DNA from: GCA-2731375 sp964507245
GTDB lineage: Bacteria; Pseudomonadota; Alphaproteobacteria; GCA-2731375
NCBI GenBank assembly: GCA_964507245.1
Contig: CAZDQC010000141.1
Location: forward strand, 1 to 8,640
Direction of reading: 5' to 3'
Length of the DNA stretch: 8,640 nucleotides
The position numbers were made by a program, and so were the translations under genes. Shown one piece after another: positions 1 to 5,660 of this stretch. Within the stretch, counting starts at the first letter, position 1. Each line of letters starts with the position of its first letter. The notes beneath the pieces are model-generated. The model worked only from the letters and a program-made list of their open reading frames with translations, searched no databases and was not told the origin of the DNA.

Positions 1-23
1 ATATGACTTAACGGGCTTTTATT

Positions 24-66
24 TGGTTACGGAGGTAGGATTTGAACCTACGGCCTTTAGGTTATG
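24..66 (-). other. 3' half of an initiator tRNA-Met, candidate attachment (att) site
   Basis: Read on the minus strand, this stretch starts exactly at a CAT anticodon (66-64) and continues as a correct tRNA 3' half. It has AA, a 5-nt anticodon-stem 3' strand CCTAA, a 5-nt variable loop AGGCC, a perfect T arm GTAGG/CCTAC around loop TTCAAAT, a 7-nt acceptor strand CTCCGTA, discriminator A and an encoded CCA (26-24). Position 72 is A, as expected for the C1-A72 mismatch of bacterial initiator tRNAs. No matching 5' half (D arm, TTAGG stem strand, acceptor strand) follows on the far side of position 66. A tRNA 3' end cut at the anticodon loop is the usual direct repeat left by tyrosine recombinases, so I infer an island boundary. 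It is not a functional tRNA gene as it stands. Confidence 0.75.
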
Positions 67-95
67 CATGAAGATAAAACTCATGCTCGTAACCT
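59..95. repeat. Inverted repeat across the broken edge of the tRNA fragment
   Basis: Two nested perfect arms are visible. AGGTTA (59-64) pairs with TAACCT (90-95), and GCATGA (66-71) pairs with TCATGC (81-86), leaving a 9-nt loop. The left arms lie in the tRNA anticodon stem and loop; the right arms lie in the foreign side of the junction. On the plus strand the hairpin is followed by a T-rich stretch (99-119), so it could also act as a loose terminator. A recombinase core site is the other reading. Neither is proven. Confidence 0.45.
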
Positions 96-137
96 CAAAT
101 TTTTGCATTTTTCTTTTTTCAAACTATGGTGCCCTCG

Positions 138-887
138 ATGCAATTGAATGCTCTTTTCCCAACGCGAGATATTGGCGGTGATCCTGTAAAGATCCGAGAC
201 TGGGCGCAAGCCGCCGAGGATCTTGGATATGCCTATATCAAGGTGCCTGACCATGTCTACGGTGCTAAAGGACGGGACGGCTGGACACCGCTCTACAACG
301 AGACCGATCCGTTTCACGAAACCTTCACGACCCTGACCTTTCTTGCTGCTGTAACAAAATCGATCAAGCTCTCCAGTGGCGTATTAATTCTACCTCAACG
401 GCAGACGGGAGTGGTCGCCAAACAGGCCACAGAGACCGATATCCTGAGCGAAGGAAGACTTAGGCTTGGTATAGGGGTAGGCTGGAACCACATCGAGTAT
501 GCCTCGCTGGACACAGATTGGAAGACCCGAGGTGCCCGTCAAGAAGAACAGGTCGAAGTCCTTCGCAGATTGTGGACAGAAGACCTCGTGACCTATTCTG
601 GCGGTTTTCACGATCTCCAAGAGGTCAACATCGTACCACGACCCGTGCAGCAGCCAATTCCAATCTGGTTTGGCGGATCGTCCGACGCCGTCGTACAGCG
701 TGCCGCGCGGATTGGTGAGGGTTGGATGCCTATCATGGCGCCAGATGAACAGGCCGACGCAAAACTTTCTGATCTGCATGGCCATCTAAAGGCCTTTGAA
801 CACGATCCATCAACATTCGGGGTGGAAGGGTGGCTACGCGTGCATGAAGCCGATCCACAACTATGGGCCGATGCCGCTGACGGATAG
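138..887 (+). CDS. Luciferase-like (LLM class, F420-type) oxidoreductase, cut short by an in-frame amber codon
   Basis: The product resembles bacterial luciferase-like flavin or F420-dependent oxidoreductases of the TIM-barrel LLM superfamily. The N-terminus MQLNALFPTRDIGGDP and residues 20-40 (AEDLGY...DHV) are typical. So are residues 80-120 (SGVLILPQRQTGVVAKQ, then SEGRLRLGIGVGWN) and 173-198 (PIPIWFGGSSDAVVQRAARIGEGWMP). I chose ATG 138 because family proteins begin close to the MQL motif; an in-frame ATG at 126 would add only MVPS. No Shine-Dalgarno sequence is visible before either. The frame stops at TAG 885-887 after 249 residues, about 35 short of the usual length, and the missing C-terminus continues in the same frame (next entry). 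Electron donor and substrate cannot be told from sequence; cofactor F420 rather than FMN is inferred from family resemblance. The gene starts about 70 bases from the tRNA fragment. Confidence 0.8.
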   Translation: MQLNALFPTRDIGGDPVKIRDWAQAAEDLGYAYIKVPDHVYGAKGRDGWTPLYNETDPFHETFTTLTFLAAVTKSIKLSSGVLILPQRQTGVVAKQATETDILSEGRLRLGIGVGWNHIEYASLDTDWKTRGARQEEQVEVLRRLWTEDLVTYSGGFHDLQEVNIVPRPVQQPIPIWFGGSSDAVVQRAARIGEGWMPIMAPDEQADAKLSDLHGHLKAFEHDPSTFGVEGWLRVHEADPQLWADAADG

Positions 888-995
888 CGTCGACTCGGGG
901 CGCAGATGGTTATGCTCTATCCAATGTATCGGTTGCCAACCTTCGATGAACAGATCGAGACCCTCCAGCGCTTCATGGACGCTGTCGAAAGATAA
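888..995 (+). pseudogene. Severed C-terminal tail of the luciferase-like oxidoreductase
   Basis: The same reading frame resumes directly after the TAG and runs 35 codons to TAA at 993-995. It encodes RRLGAQMVMLYP, followed by a segment with FDEQIETLQRFMDAVER. This is the normal end of LLM proteins: a W-R-x-LGA turn, a final beta strand and a last helix. The codon before RRLGA would be Trp (TGG) in many relatives, so a single TGG-to-TAG change explains the break. Without this tail the TIM barrel would lack its last strand and helix, so the 249-residue product is probably non-functional unless the stop is read through or is an assembly error. Confidence 0.7.
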
Positions 996-1175
996 GACCA
1001 CAAAAGCCAGAACCGCCCGCCACTGTCTGCAACGGCTTACCCTCCGCGAAGGCTTTAACGACAACCGAATGTCAACCATTTCGCTCGATCAATTAGATAC
1101 CTTCGCCAACGGCGCTATACAGACTTGGAATTTCGCAGAACACACCAAACATCTATTGCATGCAAAACGCGTATG

Positions 1176-1706
1176 CTAGTCAGCCAGCCTGCGGCGCATT
1201 GCCTCTTGCCAGTCAGTATAGGAGCCGAATTCTGGTTCTTGGGAAAAATCGTCCCTGGTCTTAGCCAATAGCGCCTCGTCATCAAGATCGATATCGGTTG
1301 GCTTAACCTGTGGCTGGCTAACGTGAAAGGGGGTATCGACGAAGCACTCGACGCCATTGCCTTCAGGATCGGCAAAATAGAGCGACCAGGCATTGCCGTG
1401 TGAAATCTCGCGGCCTATTTTGATACCTTCCGAAATCAGACGGTTTTTCAGCGCCCGTAGATCATCCAGGGATTCCGCACGAAAGGCGACATGCCCCAAA
1501 TTCTGCTCACTATTTTTTTCCGGCAATGTTTGGGCCAGAGCAATCTGATGATGGTTATCGGGATCCTGGCTCATAAATATGGCTTCGATTTCACCATTGA
1601 TGTGACCCCGGTCAGTGATCATAAAACCTAGGACATCGGTATAAAAAGGTGCAACCTTATTAAGGTCAGCGACGTCGATAAAGGCGTGTGAAAGTTTCAT
1701 ACCCAT
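1176..1706 (-). CDS. VOC-superfamily protein, single-domain extradiol dioxygenase-like
   Basis: A 176-residue protein with two beta-alpha-beta-beta-beta modules of the vicinal oxygen chelate fold. Candidate metal ligands are His7 (KLSHAFIDV), His72 (LGHVAFR) and Glu120 (GNGVECFVD). Their spacing resembles the His-His-Glu set of type I extradiol dioxygenases, and Tyr110 lies ten residues before the Glu, as the catalytic-site Tyr does in BphC. The C-terminus (VDTPFHVSQP..., DLDDEALLAKT, ending WQEAMRRRLAD) is characteristic of small proteins often labelled biphenyl-2,3-diol dioxygenase. Classical enzymes have about 290 residues and two domains, so activity on a catechol is plausible but unproven; a glyoxalase-type role is the alternative. 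ATG 1706 has AAGGA nine bases upstream; ATG 1700 is a close alternative. It lies 43 bases downstream of the flavoprotein gene and is probably co-transcribed with it. Confidence 0.88.
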   Translation of the reverse strand: MGMKLSHAFIDVADLNKVAPFYTDVLGFMITDRGHINGEIEAIFMSQDPDNHHQIALAQTLPEKNSEQNLGHVAFRAESLDDLRALKNRLISEGIKIGREISHGNAWSLYFADPEGNGVECFVDTPFHVSQPQVKPTDIDLDDEALLAKTRDDFSQEPEFGSYTDWQEAMRRRLAD

Positions 1707-1749
1707 AACATACGTTCCTTTCTTCCTCGCACAATTCCATGCTCAGATA

Positions 1750-2916
1750 TCATGGAGCCATGCCTAGTTGCCGCCGGCCCAGTGTCTCATACGCGTTGTC
1801 GCCAATCATATAGTGCTGTGCGGCCACTGTCATGTCGCGTTGCAAACGCTCCAGCGGATTGCCGGGCATGATGGCGCCTGCGCCGGCTTGCCGCAAGCAA
1901 CGAGCTACGATCGTCTGGCATGCTTCAGTGACATGGGCACAGATTGCGCGCATATTTGCTGCCGCGCCAACCAACCCCGCCTCCGGGCCAGAAAGTGCCT
2001 CGTCAAAAGCTGCAGCCGCTGCGCGCGTGCCCGCAATTAGACTAGCGTATTGCGCCTCCATCCGGCCCAATTCAACCTGAAACAATTGGGTATCAGCAAC
2101 CGTGCGGGTCTCCATCAGCCGTCGCTTGTTGGCGGCCTGTTGGACTACTTCGTCGAGAGCGCGGCGGGCGCCTCCGAGAGCCACTGCGCCATGCTCGATC
2201 GGCAATCTAAGATGTAGAACAGAGGCCCTGGAACCACCGCGATATTGTGTGAGCGGCCGAATAACGGCAACAAAGCAGTCGGGCACAAAGACATCGTCGA
2301 TGATATAGGAATTACTGCCGCTGCCGCGCAGACCGCTAACATTCCAGTCATCCAAGATTTCGACTTCGTCAAGCGGTACGAATGCGGCGATCTGCTGCGG
2401 CCCGTCCGCATTACCGGCTTCCTCGACCAAGCATTTGGCCATGACACCGCGGGCATGATGTATGCCGCTCCCGAAACCCCAGCGTCCTCTCACCCGGTAA
2501 CCACCGGCGTTACGCCAGGCCCGACCAGACGGAGCAAGTGAAGACGCTGCCGTCGGCCAGGCGCCGTGGCCGAACAATTGCGCAACGCCTTCGTCGGGCA
2601 GAAATGCCGCCATTACGGCGCTGGAGGAAGCACCGATCATCAAGCTCCAGCAGGTCGACATATCGGCCCGAGCCAAGGTCACCAGAATTTCAAGCTGATT
2701 GACAAGATCAATGTCGTAGCCGCCGACTTCGCCTGCACTCCACAGACTGAACAGGCCCGCTTGGTGCAACGCCGCCACCACCTCAGGTGCCAAAGTGCCT
2801 AGGGCTTCTGATTCCGCGGCGGATCGCTCGATTAATGACGTCAACGACGCCGCTCGAGCCAGTAATTCGGCCCGATTGATGCCCGGGCCCTCCGAAATTT
2901 GCGCACTGACTGTCAT
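1750..2916 (-). CDS. Acyl-CoA dehydrogenase-fold flavoprotein, probably a group D flavin monooxygenase
   Basis: A 388-residue protein of the acyl-CoA dehydrogenase superfamily. The helical N-terminal domain (about 15-120) has the motif LAPEVVAALHQAGLF. The beta domain (about 120-215) has RWGFGSGIHHA at 145-155 and DWNVSGLRGSGSNSY at 190-204, then DDVFVP. The C-terminal helical bundle ends in LQRDMTVAAQHYM...NAYETLGRRQLG with His368. The W-x-V-x-GLRGSGS and terminal H/GR-x-x-LG signatures are those of two-component monooxygenases such as HsaA and DszC rather than of beta-oxidation enzymes, so hydroxylation with flavin from a separate reductase is the likelier chemistry. I chose ATG 2916 because it gives the family's usual length and N-terminus. 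The frame stays open to ATG 3012, but that extension has no family character. The RBS is weak (GGGTAG). Its stop is 43 bases before the VOC gene, suggesting a two-gene operon. Confidence 0.88.
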   Translation of the reverse strand: MTVSAQISEGPGINRAELLARAASLTSLIERSAAESEALGTLAPEVVAALHQAGLFSLWSAGEVGGYDIDLVNQLEILVTLARADMSTCWSLMIGASSSAVMAAFLPDEGVAQLFGHGAWPTAASSLAPSGRAWRNAGGYRVRGRWGFGSGIHHARGVMAKCLVEEAGNADGPQQIAAFVPLDEVEILDDWNVSGLRGSGSNSYIIDDVFVPDCFVAVIRPLTQYRGGSRASVLHLRLPIEHGAVALGGARRALDEVVQQAANKRRLMETRTVADTQLFQVELGRMEAQYASLIAGTRAAAAAFDEALSGPEAGLVGAAANMRAICAHVTEACQTIVARCLRQAGAGAIMPGNPLERLQRDMTVAAQHYMIGDNAYETLGRRQLGMAP

Positions 2917-3231
2917 AGCTCTACCCACAATGTCCTGTGGCCGGCCCATAGCATAACATAATTGGCATTTTGCAGGTCTACTTTCAGAAAACATAGGTTT
3001 TCGCTGGGACATGATTTTACGGTTACCGGCCTCAAATCAAAAGGGGCTACACCTATCCCACGAAACACGCTGCTCGTCTGCTTTCGGACTTTTCAATATT
3101 TTCCGTGAGGAACCTTCCTCTATCCGTGTTTTAGGGCTTCGGGACGAATTACTATTTTCAGATCTTAATCCCGTCTAATATGTTGTCTTTACGCGACAAA
3201 AGGCCTTTAACCACTGCGCAGGGTGACATTA
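2917..3231. other. Non-coding stretch between two minus-strand genes
   Basis: This stretch follows the CoA-transferase stop and should contain the promoter of the flavoprotein-VOC pair. The first 96 bases stay open in the flavoprotein frame, but their translation looks non-coding. Visible elements are a short interrupted palindrome GAGGAA-CC-TTCCTC (3107-3120), a perfect decamer palindrome AAAGGCCTTT (3199-3208), and a small hairpin TTGTC/GACAA (3183-3199). Any of these could be an operator or chance. No clear terminator with a T-run follows the CoA-transferase gene, and I see no strong -35/-10 pair. Confidence 0.4.
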
Positions 3232-4464
3232 CTATGGATTTACCGAAGTAACTTGTGACTCCGTGAACGGCTCGACGCGGTGGACTACTTGGTCGGCATA
3301 TAAATCCTCGACCTCGGCGTCCGATAGGCCCAGCATCGTAGTGAGAATGTCCGTAGTGTCATCACCAATCGACGGCGCGCCCCGCCAGATGCGTCCTGGC
3401 GTCAGTGACATTTTCGGCACGACGCCAAATACACGGATCGGCACGCCCGACTGGCGATCAAGTACCGGAACGGTCATGTCGCGAGCCGCGTAGTGCTCAT
3501 CGTTATATTGATCACGCACGTTGAAAACGCGCGCGCAGCCAATCTTTGCGTCGTTCAGCGCCGTTTCCACCTCAAGCGCAGTATGAGCAGTGCAATAGTC
3601 TCGTAGCCGCTGGTCAAGTTCGCGCCCCTTTTCGGAGCTGACTGCAGCGGCATCCTTAGAGCATTCATCATAACTATACTCCATAGGGTCGAGGCCGAGA
3701 AATCTCGGAACTCGGTCATAGATCGCACCACCGAGCGCGCCGATATAAACCCAGCCGTCGCTGCACTTGAACGTGTCGTATGGTTGGAAGCCCGGCGGCC
3801 GGTTGCCGGTATGCCCGTATTCTACACCCTCACCGGTGAAAAGCGGAAGCGTGTTACCGTTAGTCTGAGCAACCGCCTCATATTGCGCTAGGTCGATCAC
3901 CTGGCCTTGCCCGGTCTTCATGACCTCCCATAACCCCATCATCGTTGCCGCCCAGCCAGTGAGCGCGGTGATGTAGTCGCCGGTATAGGATTTGGCACGC
4001 TGCGGCGGACCTGCAGGATCCCCCGTCAAGTTCATCATCCCTCCATAGGCCTGCGCAATTGCATCGTAGCCAGGCCGTCCAAGGTACTCCTCCTTACCGT
4101 ACTGTCCATAGGTGCTGACTCTCACTATCACAAGGCGCGGATTGACAGCCAGTGCGAGCGCGTTAGTGATACCGTTGCGTTCGAGCGTACCGGGCGCCGA
4201 CGACTCCATCCACACGTCAGAAATCTTCCACAAGGCCATCAGCAACTCGATCCCCCGCGCCTTCTTGAAATCAAGCCCCATTGACAGCTTATTCTTTGTG
4301 ACTTCGGCCTCATCGCAACCATGCGGACGCGGCCCGCGCTCTAACTGCGGTGCGGTGAAGCGAAATACGTCGCCGCCCGGTTTCTCGACATGCACCACCT
4401 CAGCACCAAACTCGGCGAGCTTGGTGCCGATATAGGGTTGAGCTATCAGCTGCCCGGTGCCGAC
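3232..4464 (-). CDS. CaiB/BaiF (class III) CoA-transferase, 5' end lost in assembly gap
   Basis: Class III CoA-transferases move CoA between carboxylic acids through an aspartyl anhydride. Some 410 residues are visible, from VGTGQLIAQPYIGTKLAEFGAEVVHVEKPGG to the TAG stop. Family marks include the N-terminal Rossmann-like segment ending GAEVVHVEKP, LVIVRVSTYGQYG, the segment PGYDAIAQAYGG, KSYTGDYITAL carrying the catalytic Asp (visible residue 163), GQGQVIDLAQYEAV, FKCSDGWVYI and a late GRIWRGAPSIGDDT. The GQYG-EEY and IWRG-PS-G-DT patterns recall carnitine CoA-transferase CaiB, though substrate cannot be assigned from that. By comparison with CaiB, roughly 15-20 N-terminal residues are missing, and the start codon should lie inside the N-run. 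The open frame that nominally continues through the N-run to about 4977 is not family-like and is not part of the gene. Confidence 0.92.
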   Translation of the reverse strand, partial: VGTGQLIAQPYIGTKLAEFGAEVVHVEKPGGDVFRFTAPQLERGPRPHGCDEAEVTKNKLSMGLDFKKARGIELLMALWKISDVWMESSAPGTLERNGITNALALAVNPRLVIVRVSTYGQYGKEEYLGRPGYDAIAQAYGGMMNLTGDPAGPPQRAKSYTGDYITALTGWAATMMGLWEVMKTGQGQVIDLAQYEAVAQTNGNTLPLFTGEGVEYGHTGNRPPGFQPYDTFKCSDGWVYIGALGGAIYDRVPRFLGLDPMEYSYDECSKDAAAVSSEKGRELDQRLRDYCTAHTALEVETALNDAKIGCARVFNVRDQYNDEHYAARDMTVPVLDRQSGVPIRVFGVVPKMSLTPGRIWRGAPSIGDDTTDILTTMLGLSDAEVEDLYADQVVHRVEPFTESQVTSVNP

Positions 4465-4564
4465 NNNNNNNNNNNNNNNNNNNNNNNNNNNNNNNNNNNN
4501 NNNNNNNNNNNNNNNNNNNNNNNNNNNNNNNNNNNNNNNNNNNNNNNNNNNNNNNNNNNNNNNN
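4465..4564. other. Assembly gap of 100 undetermined bases
   Basis: Exactly 100 N characters, a conventional placeholder, so the true gap length is unknown. It hides the start codon and ribosome binding site of the CoA-transferase and part of the divergent control region shared with the crotonase gene. Confidence 0.98.
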
Positions 4565-4569
4565 TGTGA

Positions 4570-4621
4570 ACTGTCAATTGGGCGGGCACCAGATCTGTTA
4601 GGACTGATTGCCGGTGACAGT
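4570..4621. repeat. Spaced 7-bp inverted repeat in the divergent control region
   Basis: ACTGTCA (4570-4576) and TGACAGT (4615-4621) are perfect inverted copies separated by 38 bases. They lie about 100 bases before the crotonase start, between two divergent genes. The half-sites could bind a regulator, but 7-bp matches at this spacing also arise by chance. Confidence 0.25.
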
Positions 4622-4720
4622 GAATTTAGGGGCCGGAAGGCAGTAATGCTATTTATCCGAGCCTTTGTCCCGCCCAGATGCGTCAGCCACCCTTGGATTT
4701 CTGCTAGGGAGATCAACGTC

Positions 4721-5509
4721 ATGGAATATGAAACTATCGATTTCGAAATTACGAACAGTGTTGCAACCATCACGCTTAACCGTCCGGATAACGCAAATAC
4801 TCTGAATATGAAGATGATTGAGGAGTTATTTTCCGTATCGATCGAGTGTTCGACCAACAAATCGATCCGGGCAGCGATACTTACTGGGCGAGGTAAACTA
4901 TTCTGCGCGGGTGCCGATTTAGCTGTTCTGACAGAAATGTGCAGCCATGGTGAAGCGCAAATTCTAGAAATGGCCACTATGATTCATGCTGCTGTAACGC
5001 GGTTTTCGCAAATGGATGCACCACTCGTAGTGGCAGTTAATGGTGCGGCCGGTGGCGGTGGTTTCTCGCTAGCCCTGGCTGGCGATTACGTAATTGCTTC
5101 AGATAGGGCAAAATTTGTTTCTGCTTATACTGCTTCAGCTCTAACTCCAGATGGTTCTTCAACCTATTTTCTTGCGAAGCACGTCGGATTATTACGCGCC
5201 AAAGAGCTGGCGATGACCAACCGAGTGCTCAGCCCAGATGAAGCTCTGGAGTGGGGTTTGGTAAACAAGGTCGTTTCGGCTGACGAACTTGCGAGTGAGG
5301 CCCGAAAGATAGCAGGCGTTTTTGCAACTGGACCAACTAAGGCGTTCGGCGGATTAAAACGTCTCTTACAGACTGCCTTTTCCGACACGATGGAAACCCA
5401 ACTAGACAAGGAGTCAGTGAGTGTAGCCTCAATGATGCTAACACATGACGCGCCGCATGCTATTGCTTCTTTCCTTAATAAGGAAAAACCGAAATTTCGG
5501 GGTGCGTAG
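4721..5509 (+). CDS. Enoyl-CoA hydratase/isomerase family protein (crotonase fold)
   Basis: A 262-residue crotonase-superfamily protein acting on acyl-CoA thioesters. It has the N-terminal ITLNRPDNANTLNMKM, the first oxyanion-hole segment FCAGAD (61-66), the second hole segment NGAAGGGGFSLALAGDYVIAS (107-127), and a C-terminal helical region with LSPDEALEWGLVNKVV. Aligned with classical hydratase, the two catalytic glutamates are absent: Ser116 and Tyr136 stand in their places. Asp144 in the LTPDGSST segment sits where PaaG-type isomerases and 4-chlorobenzoyl-CoA dehalogenase carry a catalytic Asp. An isomerase or other crotonase reaction is therefore likelier than simple hydration. ATG 4721 has AGGGAGA (4706-4712) eight bases upstream. 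It is transcribed away from the CoA-transferase across the gap, so the two may share control and act on the same CoA ester. Confidence 0.92.
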   Translation: MEYETIDFEITNSVATITLNRPDNANTLNMKMIEELFSVSIECSTNKSIRAAILTGRGKLFCAGADLAVLTEMCSHGEAQILEMATMIHAAVTRFSQMDAPLVVAVNGAAGGGGFSLALAGDYVIASDRAKFVSAYTASALTPDGSSTYFLAKHVGLLRAKELAMTNRVLSPDEALEWGLVNKVVSADELASEARKIAGVFATGPTKAFGGLKRLLQTAFSDTMETQLDKESVSVASMMLTHDAPHAIASFLNKEKPKFRGA

Positions 5510-5541
5510 GTCGCACGCCATTATCTTCGGCCTGTTTTTTT
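5508..5541 (+). terminator. Probable rho-independent terminator after the crotonase gene
   Basis: AGGTCG (5508-5513) can pair with CGGCCT (5528-5533) with one G-T wobble, followed by G and seven T (5535-5541). A second short hairpin, GTGCG/CGCAC (5502-5516), overlaps it and the stop codon. The stem is short and the loop is 14 nt, so strength is uncertain, but the T-run is clear. It suggests that the ureohydrolase gene is transcribed separately. Confidence 0.45.
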
Positions 5542-5549
5542 CTGCCTGA

Positions 5550-5576
5550 TTGTCGAGGACCGTAGCGCGCTATGAT
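5550..5576 (+). promoter_or_regulatory. Possible promoter for the ureohydrolase gene
   Basis: TTGTCG (5550-5555) and TATGAT (5571-5576) resemble sigma-70 -35 and -10 boxes with a 15-base spacer, shorter than the ideal 17. The site lies just after the T-run and about 85 bases before the gene. It is a weak prediction by eye. Confidence 0.25.
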
Positions 5577-5660
5577 TTATGCGGTTCGTCAGTTATAGCT
5601 GCTGGGGGTTGATGGGTAAGAATTGGCTAAGCATCACAATACTAATCTAGGGGTTAGCAG

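Noticed and set aside
24..137. A complete tRNA-fMet interrupted by an intron in the anticodon loop
   Set aside because: Group I introns do occur in some tRNA-fMet anticodon loops, but no 5' half (D arm or acceptor strand) is found to the right, and a protein gene begins at 138, leaving no room for an intron.
796..1179. Plus-strand open frame bridging the luciferase-like tail and the VOC gene
   Set aside because: It runs out of frame over the real oxidoreductase tail, has no family features, and the 996-1175 stretch shows nothing else coding.
4565..4977. Upstream continuation of the CoA-transferase frame through the N-run
   Set aside because: Translation through N is meaningless, and the sequence on the far side overlaps the crotonase antisense and does not match the family's N-terminus.
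5489..5500. Perfect 12-bp palindrome CCGAAATTTCGG at the end of the crotonase gene
   Set aside because: It lies inside coding sequence (the KPKFRG codons) and has no loop; it may be a chance palindrome, and the better terminator candidate follows it.
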